Source: Salana multivorans (lineage in GTDB: Bacteria > Actinomycetota > Actinomycetes > Actinomycetales > Beutenbergiaceae). From it: a DNA stretch of 64,000 nucleotides. Both the position numbers and the translations under genes were made by a program. Positions 1 to 8,356 of the stretch are shown here, one piece after another (the stretch's first letter is position 1; every line of letters starts with the position of its first letter). The notes beneath the pieces are model-generated. The model made no database searches. It saw only the letters and a list, made by a program, of their open reading frames with translations, and was not told where the DNA came from. Location of the stretch: NCBI RefSeq assembly GCF_003751805.1, contig NZ_RKHQ01000001.1, positions 1,860,001 to 1,924,000 on the forward strand, written 5' to 3'.

Positions 1-282
1 GCCGTCGTGCTGGCGGGGCTGAGCCCGCGGCCCTGCCGGGCGCTCGCGGTCGCGGGCGGCGTCGTCGTCGCCTCCCAGGCCGGGACGTGGTGGCTGCGCC
101 GCGACCTGTGGCGGACGACGCTGCGCGCTCCGGGTGCGCCGGGCGACGGCGGCCCGAGCCCGCGGGGCCTCGCGGCCGAGGTGGTCGCGGCGCTGCTGAC
201 GCCGGTGCACCTGCTCGGGACGCTGGGCTCGCGCACCGTCACGTGGCGCGGTCGGCGGGTGCGCGTGGGGGTCGGGGAGTGA
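1..282 (+). CDS. Glycosyltransferase family 2, C-terminal fragment (5' end outside window)
   Basis: The reading frame is open from the first base, so this is the tail of a gene that begins upstream. About 93 residues are visible: a hydrophobic stretch near residues 12-30, then a short soluble tail ending in a TWRGRRVRV-type motif. That ending (W-R/K-G-R-x-Y/V) is typical of membrane GT2 enzymes of the ceramide-glucosyltransferase/HpnI type, which attach sugar to a lipid acceptor. Its stop overlaps the GTG of the next gene by four bases, so the two are translationally coupled. The catalytic DxD part is not in the window, so the family assignment rests on the tail and on the neighbouring GT1 gene. 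Confidence 0.55.
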   Translation, partial: AVVLAGLSPRPCRALAVAGGVVVASQAGTWWLRRDLWRTTLRAPGAPGDGGPSPRGLAAEVVAALLTPVHLLGTLGSRTVTWRGRRVRVGVGE

Positions 283-953
283 CCGGCGAGCGGGAGCTGC
301 GCGACTGGCTGGCGGCGCACCGCGACGCGCCCGGGGTCGTCGAGGCCGAGGAGGTCGCGCAGGCGCGGGCGGCGTGGCTGACGGGGCAGAGCTCGTTCGA
401 GCACTCGCGGCTGTCGCCGGCGCAGGAGACCGTGCTCGCGGCGCTGGCGGTCGAGGGATGGCGGCCCGTGCCCGTCGGCTTCCCGTGGACCGAGCGCGCG
501 GCGCGGCCGGACTACGTCGCGACGCCGCTGCGGGTCGCGGCACCGCGCAACTACGCGCAGGGTGCGCTCGCGCTCGAGGGGCCGGGCACGTGGTTCGCGG
601 CCGCGGTCGCGCACCACCTCCAGCCGCTGCTCGACCGCACCCGCGACCGGCTGCTCCTGCTCTGCGGGAGCGCCGGCTGGCCGATGCTCGTCGCGGCCCT
701 GCCGCGCCTGCGCCCGACGCCGGGCCTGCGCGTCGACATCGTCGCGATCGGTGGCGTCGGCGCCCTGCCGCCGCTGCCGCAGGGGTGGCGGACCCACGTG
801 CTCCGGGGCGAGCGCGACTGGTTCGCCGCGGTCTCGGGCCCGGTGCCGGTCGACCGCGTCGTGCCGGGCGACCACCTGTCCGCCGCGACCCACCCGGCCA
901 CGGTGGCGGCCGTGCTCGACCTCGTCGCTGCGCCAGCGTGGGCCGAGCGGTGA
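279..953 (+). CDS. Uncharacterised protein, possibly alpha/beta-hydrolase-like
   Basis: A 224-residue protein with no signal peptide or clear membrane segment. I chose the GTG at 279 because it forms a GTGA overlap with the upstream stop and continues the operon. I do not recognise a named family. A hydrophobic strand followed by LLCGSAGW (Ser131) looks like a nucleophile elbow, and a C-terminal GDHLSAATHP segment (His199) sits where alpha/beta hydrolases carry the catalytic His. This is a structural guess only. It lies between two glycosyltransferase genes and overlaps the next one by four bases (GTGA), so it probably acts in the same lipid or glycoside pathway. Confidence 0.6.
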   Translation: MTGERELRDWLAAHRDAPGVVEAEEVAQARAAWLTGQSSFEHSRLSPAQETVLAALAVEGWRPVPVGFPWTERAARPDYVATPLRVAAPRNYAQGALALEGPGTWFAAAVAHHLQPLLDRTRDRLLLLCGSAGWPMLVAALPRLRPTPGLRVDIVAIGGVGALPPLPQGWRTHVLRGERDWFAAVSGPVPVDRVVPGDHLSAATHPATVAAVLDLVAAPAWAER

Positions 954-2215
954 GGGTGCTGCTCGCCGCGCCGCCGTTCGCGGGTCACCTGCACCCGGTG
1001 CTCGAGCTCGCGGTCGGGCTGCGACGGCGCGGGCACGACGTCGTCGTCACGACCGGCGCCGGCCGGGCCGACCTCGTCCGGGGGGTCGGGCTCGACGTCG
1101 AGCCGCTGTTCCCCGACGATCCGGAGGCCTTCGAGCGCGTCGCCAACCCCGGCGTGCGGGTGGGTTCCCACCCCGTCCGGCTCACGCGGCAGCTCCGCGC
1201 CAACCTCGCGCTCCTGCCGCGGGCGCGGGCCGAGCTCGACGCGATCACCGAGCGCGTGCGGCCCGACGTCGTCGTCGCCGACTTCACCGCGCCGGTCGCG
1301 GGATACGCTGCGCTGGACCGGGGCATCCCGTGGGTGACGGTGTGCCCGTCGCCGTGCGCGATCGAGACCCGGACCGGGACGCCGTCCTACCTCGGCGGGT
1401 GGCGGCCGCCGCGGACGGCGCTCGGCCGGGCGCGCGACGCCGTCGGCCGGCGCGCCGTGCGCCTGGGGAAGCTCGGGATGCAGCGCGCGCTGGCGCGGGA
1501 CTTCGAGCAGGCCGGTGCCCGGGTCTACCGCGAGGACGGCTCGGAGTACGCCTACTCCCCGCACGCGATCCTCGGCCTCGGCATGAGCGAGGTCGAGCTG
1601 CCGCGGGACTGGCCGGCCGCGTTCCGGATGGTGGGACCGCTCACGGCGTCGCCGGTGCGGGTGCCGCCGGTCGAGCTGCCGTCGCTCCCGCCGGGGCGCT
1701 CGCGGGTGCTCGTGACGCTCGGGACGCACCTGGACTGGGCGAAGCGCGACCTGCTCGCGCGGGTGCGCGCGCTGCGGGACCGGGTGGCGGGGCTGGACGT
1801 CGTCGTCGGGCTGGGCGATGCGGCCGGCGGCCGCGGGCTCACGGTCGTCGAGCCGGGTCTCGCGGTGGTCGGGTACGTCGACTACGACGACGTGCTGCCC
1901 CGGTGCGACGCCGTCGTCCACCACGGCGGGACCGGCATCGCCTACGCGGCGATCCGGGCGGGCGTGCCGGCCCTCGTCGTCCCGCACGACTTCGACCAGC
2001 CGGACAACGCCGTCCGGCTCGCCGTCGCGGGCGCGGGAGCGCTGACCCGGGCGCCGCTCGGCTCGGCGCGCGCCGCTCGTCGGCTGCGCGAGGTGCTGGC
2101 GATGGACCGGACGCGCCTCGCGGGGCTGACCCGGGCGCTCGCCGGCTACGACCCGGTGGGAGCGACCGAGCGGGTCCTCCTCGACCTCGCGCGGTCGCGG
2201 CCCGCGCCTCGCTGA
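950..2215 (+). CDS. GT1-family (UGT/MGT-like) glycosyltransferase
   Basis: A 421-residue GT-B fold glycosyltransferase, expected to move a sugar from a nucleotide donor to a lipophilic acceptor. The N-terminus (PPFAGHLHPVLELA) is the usual acceptor-side start of the family. The C-terminal donor-site signature is present: a VGYVDYDDVLPRCD segment, then HHGGTG near residues 322-327 and PHDFDQPDNA shortly after. The GTG start at 950 overlaps the previous stop (GTGA), so it is the third gene of a coupled run. It ends 18 bases before the convergent adenylate-forming gene. Acceptor and sugar cannot be told from the sequence; the KAS III and ligase genes next door suggest an acyl-derived acceptor. 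Confidence 0.85.
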   Translation: MRVLLAAPPFAGHLHPVLELAVGLRRRGHDVVVTTGAGRADLVRGVGLDVEPLFPDDPEAFERVANPGVRVGSHPVRLTRQLRANLALLPRARAELDAITERVRPDVVVADFTAPVAGYAALDRGIPWVTVCPSPCAIETRTGTPSYLGGWRPPRTALGRARDAVGRRAVRLGKLGMQRALARDFEQAGARVYREDGSEYAYSPHAILGLGMSEVELPRDWPAAFRMVGPLTASPVRVPPVELPSLPPGRSRVLVTLGTHLDWAKRDLLARVRALRDRVAGLDVVVGLGDAAGGRGLTVVEPGLAVVGYVDYDDVLPRCDAVVHHGGTGIAYAAIRAGVPALVVPHDFDQPDNAVRLAVAGAGALTRAPLGSARAARRLREVLAMDRTRLAGLTRALAGYDPVGATERVLLDLARSRPAPR

Positions 2216-2233
2216 GGCAGGGCGGGAGCGGCG

Positions 2234-3583
2234 TCAGGCGCGACGGACCCGGCGGAGCTTGCGCAGCCGGTCGTGCGGCTCGAACGCCATCGGGACGATC
2301 GTCGGCGGCACCAGCCCGGCCCGGCCGATCCGCTCCCGCAGGCTCGCCGCCGCCGCGTCGAACGTCTCGCGCGGCTCGACGGCGAGCCGGACGAGCGGCC
2401 CGGCGGGCCCACCCGCGTCGTCCGCCTCCTGCACCACCCGGAAGTCGGCGACGCCCGGAGCCGCGAGCACCGCCGCCCGCACGAAGTCGGGGTAGAACGG
2501 CGCCCGCGTCGCGGGATCGTCGGCGCGGGGGAGGAGCAGGGCGTCGTCCGAGCGCCCGACGATCTCCCGGACGGCCAGCCGGACGTCGCCGCAGCCGCAC
2601 GTCCCGGGCACGAGGACGTCGCCGAGGCGGCGGCGCAGGACGGCCTGGGAGGAGCGCACGAGGTCCGTCACGACCGGCACGAACCGGCCGTCTTCCCCGT
2701 CTTCCCCGTCGTCTCCGTCGTCCCGACGGTTCCAGCCGTCCCCGCCGGGCTCCCGCTCGACGAGCACGAGGTCCTCCGCCAGGTGCAGCGTGCCCTCCCG
2801 GCAGCTCATCCCGAGGAACCCCTCCGCCGCCTGGTACACCTGGTCGACCCGGACCCCGAGCCCGGCCGTGATCTCCGCCGCGTCGGCGGGCTCCAGCACC
2901 TCGGCCGCCGAGAGGACGCGCTCGGGCGCGGGCCGCCCGCCCCACTCCCGCGCCACCATCCGGAGCACCGACGGCGGCGCGACGAGGACCGTCGGGCGCG
3001 CGGCGACGACCGACGCGACGAGCCGGTCCGGCGGCAGGGCGAGGTCGACGAACGAGAACGAGACCCGTCCGCCGTCGACGCTCTCGTACAGCGGTCCGCC
3101 GGCCCGCAGCACGAGCGTGACCCGGGCGCCGGCGAGCAGGCCGCGCGGCAGCGCCCTGGCCAGCACCTCGCCGGCCCAGCGGTCTCGCTCGGCGGGGGAG
3201 GTGAGGAACGCGGTCTGCTGTCCGGACGTGCCCGAGGAGAGCCCGACCGACAGCCCGCCGAGCGTCGTCGTGAAGTCGCGCCCGGTCTCCGCCGCGCGAG
3301 CCGCCGCGAGGCACTCGGCGAGCGAGAGCCCGCGCCGGTTGAGCCCGGCGAAGTGACGCAGGACGTCGGGCTTGTCCAGCACGGGCAGGTCGGACAGCTC
3401 GGCCGGCCGCCCGGCCGGGCCGGTGCCGAGATCGGCGTAGTAGGCGTACCGCCGCGGCGCGCGGGCGAGCACCCGCCGCAGGAGCCGGAGCTGGTGCGCC
3501 TCCAGCGCCGCCCGGTCGCGGAAGTGGTCCGGCGCGACGCGGCGCCGAGCCGCGAGGTAGTGCCCGAGCACCCGTGCCCTCAC
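2234..3583 (-). CDS. Adenylate-forming enzyme, coenzyme F390 synthetase/CapK-related
   Basis: A 449-residue member of the AMP-forming superfamily resembling coenzyme F390 synthetase and PaaK-type ligases; such enzymes activate a carboxylate with ATP. The phosphate-binding loop SSGTSG is at residues 116-121, and later segments (SAAEVLEP, then DQVYQAAEGFLGMSCREG) match the A4-A5 region of this clade. The start overlaps the end of the upstream MBL-fold gene by four bases, so the two are coupled. I recall this clade (called probable adenylate-forming enzyme in family databases) occurring beside KAS III and MBL-fold genes in other bacteria, as here. Substrate unknown. Confidence 0.75.
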   Translation of the reverse strand: MRARVLGHYLAARRRVAPDHFRDRAALEAHQLRLLRRVLARAPRRYAYYADLGTGPAGRPAELSDLPVLDKPDVLRHFAGLNRRGLSLAECLAAARAAETGRDFTTTLGGLSVGLSSGTSGQQTAFLTSPAERDRWAGEVLARALPRGLLAGARVTLVLRAGGPLYESVDGGRVSFSFVDLALPPDRLVASVVAARPTVLVAPPSVLRMVAREWGGRPAPERVLSAAEVLEPADAAEITAGLGVRVDQVYQAAEGFLGMSCREGTLHLAEDLVLVEREPGGDGWNRRDDGDDGEDGEDGRFVPVVTDLVRSSQAVLRRRLGDVLVPGTCGCGDVRLAVREIVGRSDDALLLPRADDPATRAPFYPDFVRAAVLAAPGVADFRVVQEADDAGGPAGPLVRLAVEPRETFDAAAASLRERIGRAGLVPPTIVPMAFEPHDRLRKLRRVRRA

Positions 3584-4485
3584 GCCAGCACGTCCCGGAC
3601 CCGGCGGATCGCCGCCTCGTCGTGCGACGGCAGCACCACGAGCCCCGGTCGACGGCGCCGCAGGTCCCCGAGGGCGTCGATCGTCGCGGTGTAGGTCGAC
3701 CAGTCGTGGCTGATGAGCCGCACGGGGGCGGCGGGGAGGGCGCCATCGGTGATCGCCCGGACGTCCCAGGCCGCGTCGCCGACGAGCAGCAGGTCCACGT
3801 CGTCGACGTCGTCGCCCCCACCGTCGCCGGCCGCGCCGCGGGCCCGGACGAGCACGCCGAGGTGACCGTCAGCGTGCCCGTCGAGCGGCACGACGACGAC
3901 GCTGCCGTCGCCGAGCACGTCGCGTCCGCCGGGCAGCGGGCCGAGGTCGGCCCACGCGCCGTCGGCCTGCGGCAGGTCGGACGGGTCGACGGCCAGCCGG
4001 TCGACCGCGTCCGGCACGGTGCCCGGCACCCAGCCGCGCACGAGCGCGGCCCAGCCGCGCGTCGCGCGGAACGTCGCGAGCGCCGCGCGGTCGAGGACGA
4101 CGCGGGGCTCCGGCCCCTCGGCGGCCACGTCCAGGACGTCCGCGAGCCCGCCGACGTGGTCGAGGTGGAGATGGGTCACGACGACGTCCGTCACGGGACC
4201 CAGCCCGAGCCGGTCGAGCTGGGCGGCGAGCGTGCGCGTGGGGTCGATCGTGACGGGGAGCAGCGCGCGGTAGACCCGGCTCAGTCCGCGCGAGGCCGCG
4301 GCGACCGCGCGGGGGGAGTAGCCGGTGTCGACCACGACGACGCCGTCCGGGTGCTCGATCACCGCGACCAGCGCGGGGAAGGTGACCCGGCGCCAGGGTC
4401 CGCCGCGTCGCGCGATCGCCCCGAGCTGGCGGGTGGAGCCGGCCTCGAGCAGGTGGACGCGGTGCGCCGGCGGCGGAGAGCCCAT
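3580..4485 (-). CDS. MBL-fold metallo-hydrolase
   Basis: A 301-residue metallo-beta-lactamase-fold hydrolase. The metal-binding motif THLHLDH is at residues 104-110 (His105, His107, Asp109, His110); further ligands are likely in GHADGHLG and in GDAAWD. The N-terminal strand with VVVDTGYSPRA is typical of the lactonase/glyoxalase-II-like branch. A low-complexity Gly/Asp-rich insert lies before the GDAAWD motif. It starts nine bases after the KAS III stop and overlaps the ligase start by four, so it is the middle gene of a three-gene operon. A thioesterase or lactonase role in the same pathway is plausible but not shown. Confidence 0.85.
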   Translation of the reverse strand: MGSPPPAHRVHLLEAGSTRQLGAIARRGGPWRRVTFPALVAVIEHPDGVVVVDTGYSPRAVAAASRGLSRVYRALLPVTIDPTRTLAAQLDRLGLGPVTDVVVTHLHLDHVGGLADVLDVAAEGPEPRVVLDRAALATFRATRGWAALVRGWVPGTVPDAVDRLAVDPSDLPQADGAWADLGPLPGGRDVLGDGSVVVVPLDGHADGHLGVLVRARGAAGDGGGDDVDDVDLLLVGDAAWDVRAITDGALPAAPVRLISHDWSTYTATIDALGDLRRRRPGLVVLPSHDEAAIRRVRDVLA

Positions 4486-4494
4486 CGGGCCGCC

Positions 4495-5556
4495 TCAGTA
4501 CCGCAGGACGGCGGCGGCGAGCGAGAGCCCGGCCCCCGTCCCGGCGAGGAGGACGAGGTCGCCCCGGCGCAGCCGGCCGGTGGTGACGGCGTGGTCGAGC
4601 GCGACGGGGATCGAGGCCGAGACCTGGTTGCCGTGGTCGCGGAGGATGTCGACGACGCGCTCGGGGTGCGGGGCCACCCGCTCGACGAGGTAGCGCATCC
4701 CGACCCCGCTGGCCTGGTGCGGGACGACGACGTCGATGTCCTCGAGCGTCACGCCCGCCTCGGCGAGGACGCCGTCGAGGAAGGCCGGGAGGTTCTTCGC
4801 GACGTGCCGCAGGAGGATCGCGCCGTCCATCGTGAACAGGTAGGAGTCGAGGTCGTCGGGCGGGGTGACGACGTTGAGGCGCGTCCCGCCCGCGTCGATC
4901 CGGCAGGCGCCGGCCGCCTCGGGCCACAGCGCGACGCGCGACGCCAGCACCGCGGGCGGCGCGGCCGCCTCGGTGCCGGCGTCGGTGTCGGCATCGGTGC
5001 CGGTGTCGTCGACGCGGCCGAGCACGACGGCCCCGGCCCCGTCGCCGAACAGCGCGCTCGCCTCGACGCTGTCGTGGTTCAGCCCCTTCGACGCGATCTC
5101 CGTCGCCACGACCGCGACGCGCGACCACTGCCCCGTCGCGATCCCGGCGGCGGCGGCGCGCAGGCCGGTGAGGAACCCGACGCAGGAGGTGTTGACGTCG
5201 AACCCCTCGGCGGCGCCGCCCGTGGCGCCGAGCGCGGCGAGGGTGAGGACGGCGGTGGTCGGCATCGGCTGCTCGGGCGACACGGCGGAGACGATGAGGG
5301 CGTCGAGGTCGTCGACGCCGAGACCGGCGCGCTCCAGCGCCTCCCGGACGGCCGCCGTCGCCATGCGCGACGAGGTCTCCTCCGGGCTCGCCCAGCGCCG
5401 CGAGGCGACCCCCGACCGGGCGAGCGACTCGCCCGGGGCGCGGTCGAACCGCGCGTCGAGCTCCTGCGACGTCACCAGCGTGCTCGGCTCGTACGACCCC
5501 GTCGCGAGGATCCGGACGGGCAGCGTGTGACGCCGTGAGGGCCCCGCGTCAGTCAT
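4495..5556 (-). CDS. 3-oxoacyl-ACP synthase III family (FabH-like) condensing enzyme
   Basis: A 353-residue thiolase-fold condensing enzyme with an intact KAS III triad: Cys125 in VNTSCVGF, His280 in VPHQASG and Asn310 in DHGNQVSAS. It should accept an acyl thioester on Cys125 and carry out a Claisen-type condensation. An Asp/Thr/Ala-rich insert near residues 183-200 makes it longer than ordinary FabH. It heads a KAS III / MBL / adenylate-forming operon rather than a fab operon, so a specialised lipid role is more likely than primary fatty acid synthesis. A CACTCT hexamer ends 6 nt before the ATG, suggesting a leaderless transcript. An OleA-like role is an alternative I cannot exclude. Confidence 0.85.
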   Translation of the reverse strand: MTDAGPSRRHTLPVRILATGSYEPSTLVTSQELDARFDRAPGESLARSGVASRRWASPEETSSRMATAAVREALERAGLGVDDLDALIVSAVSPEQPMPTTAVLTLAALGATGGAAEGFDVNTSCVGFLTGLRAAAAGIATGQWSRVAVVATEIASKGLNHDSVEASALFGDGAGAVVLGRVDDTGTDADTDAGTEAAAPPAVLASRVALWPEAAGACRIDAGGTRLNVVTPPDDLDSYLFTMDGAILLRHVAKNLPAFLDGVLAEAGVTLEDIDVVVPHQASGVGMRYLVERVAPHPERVVDILRDHGNQVSASIPVALDHAVTTGRLRRGDLVLLAGTGAGLSLAAAVLRY

Positions 5557-5598
5557 CCCGCAAGAGTGGCACAGCGCCGGGCGGGTTCCGCGCGCGTC

Positions 5599-8256
5599 TC
5601 ACGCCGGGGGCGCGACCGTCCGGAGGAACCGCAGCACCCGCAGGGCGCCGGCCTTGTCGATCGGCGCGTTCCCGTTGCCGCACTTCGGCGACAGCACGCA
5701 CCGCGGGCAGCCGGCCGAGCACCGGCACGACGCGACCGCCTCGTACGTCGCGCCGACCCACCGCGTGGCGGCCTCGAACCCGCGCTCGGCGAAGCCGGCG
5801 CCGCCGGGGTGGCCGTCGTGCACGACGACGGTCGGCTGCTGCGTGTCCGGGTGCAGCGCCGTCGACAGCCCGCCGATGTCCCACCGGTCGCACGTCGCGA
5901 GCAGGGGCAGGACGCCGATCATCGCGTGCTCGGCCGCGTGGAGAGCGCCGGGGACCTCGCCCGCCGCGAGCCCGAGCTCCTCCGTCAGCACCTCGGTCGC
6001 GACCGACCACCACGCGCCCGTCGTCGGCAGCCGCCGTTCCGGCAGGTCGAGCACGGCGCTCGCCACCACCTCGTACCGCGGCGGGCGCCGGATGTCGTAC
6101 GACGTCACCCTGCTCGTCACCTCGACCGGCCCGAACGCCCAGGTCACCGGGCCCCACTGCGCGCGCCGCCGGACGCCGAGCAGGGCAGCCTGGCGGGCCG
6201 AGCGGGCGCTCGTGCGGTACTCGACGTCCTCGCGGTGCACGAGCGCGACGCGGGCGCCCGGGCGCGCGGGGCGCGCGTCGGTCGCGTCGGTCGCGTCGGG
6301 CGGAGGGACGGCGTCGTCCTCGGGCTCGGCGTCGTCCGAGGCGAGCGCCCCGACCTCCCCGGGCGCGACCAGCGCGTCGACGACGAAGCTGCGCCCCTGG
6401 TGCACGTAGACGGCTCCCGGATGGACGCTGGCGTCGGCCGCGGCGTCGTCGACCGTCCCGAGCACGGCGCCGCTCGCGGCCTCGACGACGGGGACGCCGC
6501 GTCCGCCCGTCCCGCGCAGGTCCGCGAGGTCGGTCGGCGCCTCGGGCCGGGCGTGGTTCCAGTACCAGCCGGCCGGGCGGCGACGCAGCAGCCCGCGCTC
6601 GGCGAGGGCGTCGAGCATGGCGGCGTCGGGAAGGCCGAACAGGGGCAGGTCGGCCTCGGTGAGCGGCAGCTCGGCCGCGGCCGCGCACAGGTGCGGGCCG
6701 AGGACGTACGGGTTGGACGGGTCGAACGTGGTGACCTCGACGCCCTGGTCGAGGATCTCCTCGGGGTGGTGGACGAGGTAGGTGTCGAGCGGGTTGGCGC
6801 CGGCGACGAGGACGGCGAGCCCCTCGGCCCCGGCGCGTCCGGCGCGGCCGGCCTGCTGCCAGAACGACACCCGCGTGCCGGGCCAGCCGGTGAGCAGCAC
6901 GGCATCGAGGCCCGAGACGTCGATGCCGAGCTCGAGCGCGTTCGTCGTGGCGAGGCCGAGGAGGCGTCCCGAGCGGAGCGCGACCTCGAGCGTGCGCCGC
7001 TCCTCGGGCAGGTAGCCGCCGCGGTAGGCGGCGACGGGGACGCTCCCCCCGGCCTCCAGCGTGCGGATCGGGTCCTCGTCGTCCCACGGGTGACCGGCCG
7101 ACGGCTCGTCCCACGACGCGTCGGCCGACGGGTCGTCGGCGAGGCGCTCGTTGGCCGCGGCGGCGACCGCCTCGACCCCCGCGCGGGAGCGGACGAACGC
7201 GAGCGTCCGGGCGCGGGCGCGGGTGAGGTCGGTCAGCAGGTCGATCACCTCGCTCTGCGCGCTGCGCCGGGGCAGGTCGTCGGGCAGGCCGGCCACGTCG
7301 CCGAGGTCGACGCGGGTGAGGTCGAGCCCGTCAGCCGCCCACTCGTCGGGCGACGAGGCGGCCGGCTCGGCCGACGACGCGCGCGAGTCGAGCGGGGCCG
7401 GCTCCCAGAGCGCGATGCGCCGCCGGCCCTGCCGGGCGGTCGAGGCCGTGACGGATGCGACGTCGGCCCGGTCGGCGCCGATGAGGCGGGCGAGCGTGAG
7501 GTCGGGCTCGCCCGCGGTCGCGGAGGCCGCGGCGACGACCGGGCGCGCGCCGAGGTCGCGTGCGAGGCGGAGGAGGCGGCGCAGGACAAGGGCGACGTGC
7601 GCGCCGAAGACGCCCCGGTAGGCGTGCGCCTCGTCGAGCACGACGACGCTGAGGCTGCGCAGCAGACGGGTCCACCGCTCGTGCGCCGGCAGGAGCGCGA
7701 AGTGCAGGAAGTCGGGGTTGGTGAGGACGACGTCGGCGTGGTTGCGGGCCCAGTCGCGCTCGTCGCGGGGTGTGTCGCCGTCGCACGTGGTGATCCGGAC
7801 GGGCAGGGCGGGATCGGTGGCGCCGACCAGCTCGCCGAGGGCCGCGAGCTGGTCGGCCGCGAGGGCCTTGGTGGGGGAGAGGTAGAGCGCGGTCGGCCGG
7901 CGCTGGAGCGTGGCGAGCGAGGAGCCCGAACCCGGACCGCCGCCCGCGCGCTGGGTGCGCTCGTGGTCGAGCACGCGCGAGAGCGTCGGGAGCCAGAGCG
8001 CGAGCGACTTGCCGGACCCCGTCGCCGTGGCGATGACGGTGTGCCGGCCCTCGTGGAGGTGCGTCGCCGCCTCGACCTGGTGCGCCCACGGACGCTCGAC
8101 CCCGAGCCCGCGGTAGGCGGCGACGAGGCGGTCGTCGGCCCAGGTCGGCCAGTCGGCGCGCTCGCCGTCGACCGGTGGGAGGTCGGCGACGTGCAGCAGG
8201 CTCTCGCGCCGCTGCGGGGTGATGAGCAGGCTGGCCAGGGGGTCGAACGTGCTCAC
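5599..8256 (-). CDS. DEAD/DEAH-box helicase with C-terminal Zn-binding DUF1998/MZB domain (MrfA/YprA-like)
   Basis: An 885-residue superfamily 2 helicase. Walker A (ATGSGKS, about residues 77-83) and the DEAH box (VVLDEAHAYRG, about residue 205) lie in RecA domain 1. Domain 2 has the GRAGR motif in SFWQQAGRAGRAG. The C-terminus has four cysteines in CRCSAGCPRCVLSPKCGNG, the Zn site of the DUF1998/MZB domain. This arrangement matches Bacillus MrfA (YprA), a 3'-5' helicase of mitomycin-damage repair. I took the GTG at 8256 because the protein homology begins just after it and a GACGAT hexamer ends 6 nt upstream; frame further upstream runs into the argS promoter. No MrfB-like exonuclease is nearby. 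Confidence 0.85.
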   Translation of the reverse strand: MSTFDPLASLLITPQRRESLLHVADLPPVDGERADWPTWADDRLVAAYRGLGVERPWAHQVEAATHLHEGRHTVIATATGSGKSLALWLPTLSRVLDHERTQRAGGGPGSGSSLATLQRRPTALYLSPTKALAADQLAALGELVGATDPALPVRITTCDGDTPRDERDWARNHADVVLTNPDFLHFALLPAHERWTRLLRSLSVVVLDEAHAYRGVFGAHVALVLRRLLRLARDLGARPVVAAASATAGEPDLTLARLIGADRADVASVTASTARQGRRRIALWEPAPLDSRASSAEPAASSPDEWAADGLDLTRVDLGDVAGLPDDLPRRSAQSEVIDLLTDLTRARARTLAFVRSRAGVEAVAAAANERLADDPSADASWDEPSAGHPWDDEDPIRTLEAGGSVPVAAYRGGYLPEERRTLEVALRSGRLLGLATTNALELGIDVSGLDAVLLTGWPGTRVSFWQQAGRAGRAGAEGLAVLVAGANPLDTYLVHHPEEILDQGVEVTTFDPSNPYVLGPHLCAAAAELPLTEADLPLFGLPDAAMLDALAERGLLRRRPAGWYWNHARPEAPTDLADLRGTGGRGVPVVEAASGAVLGTVDDAAADASVHPGAVYVHQGRSFVVDALVAPGEVGALASDDAEPEDDAVPPPDATDATDARPARPGARVALVHREDVEYRTSARSARQAALLGVRRRAQWGPVTWAFGPVEVTSRVTSYDIRRPPRYEVVASAVLDLPERRLPTTGAWWSVATEVLTEELGLAAGEVPGALHAAEHAMIGVLPLLATCDRWDIGGLSTALHPDTQQPTVVVHDGHPGGAGFAERGFEAATRWVGATYEAVASCRCSAGCPRCVLSPKCGNGNAPIDKAGALRVLRFLRTVAPPA

Positions 8257-8343
8257 GGGTCCATCGTCCCACCCGTCGCCCGCACCACTCCTCGACGGGG
8301 CCGAGCCCCGCGGGGGGATGTGGGCCCGGGACCCGCCCGGCCA

Positions 8344-8356
8344 TAGGCTTGACCCC
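8344..8356 (+). promoter_or_regulatory. Leaderless promoter of argS (-10 TAGGCT)
   Basis: TAGGCT at 8344-8349 is followed by exactly 7 nt and the ATG of argS. No Shine-Dalgarno fits between them, so transcription probably starts at or within a base or two of the ATG. This is the type example of the arrangement repeated before about twenty genes of the window. Confidence 0.6.
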
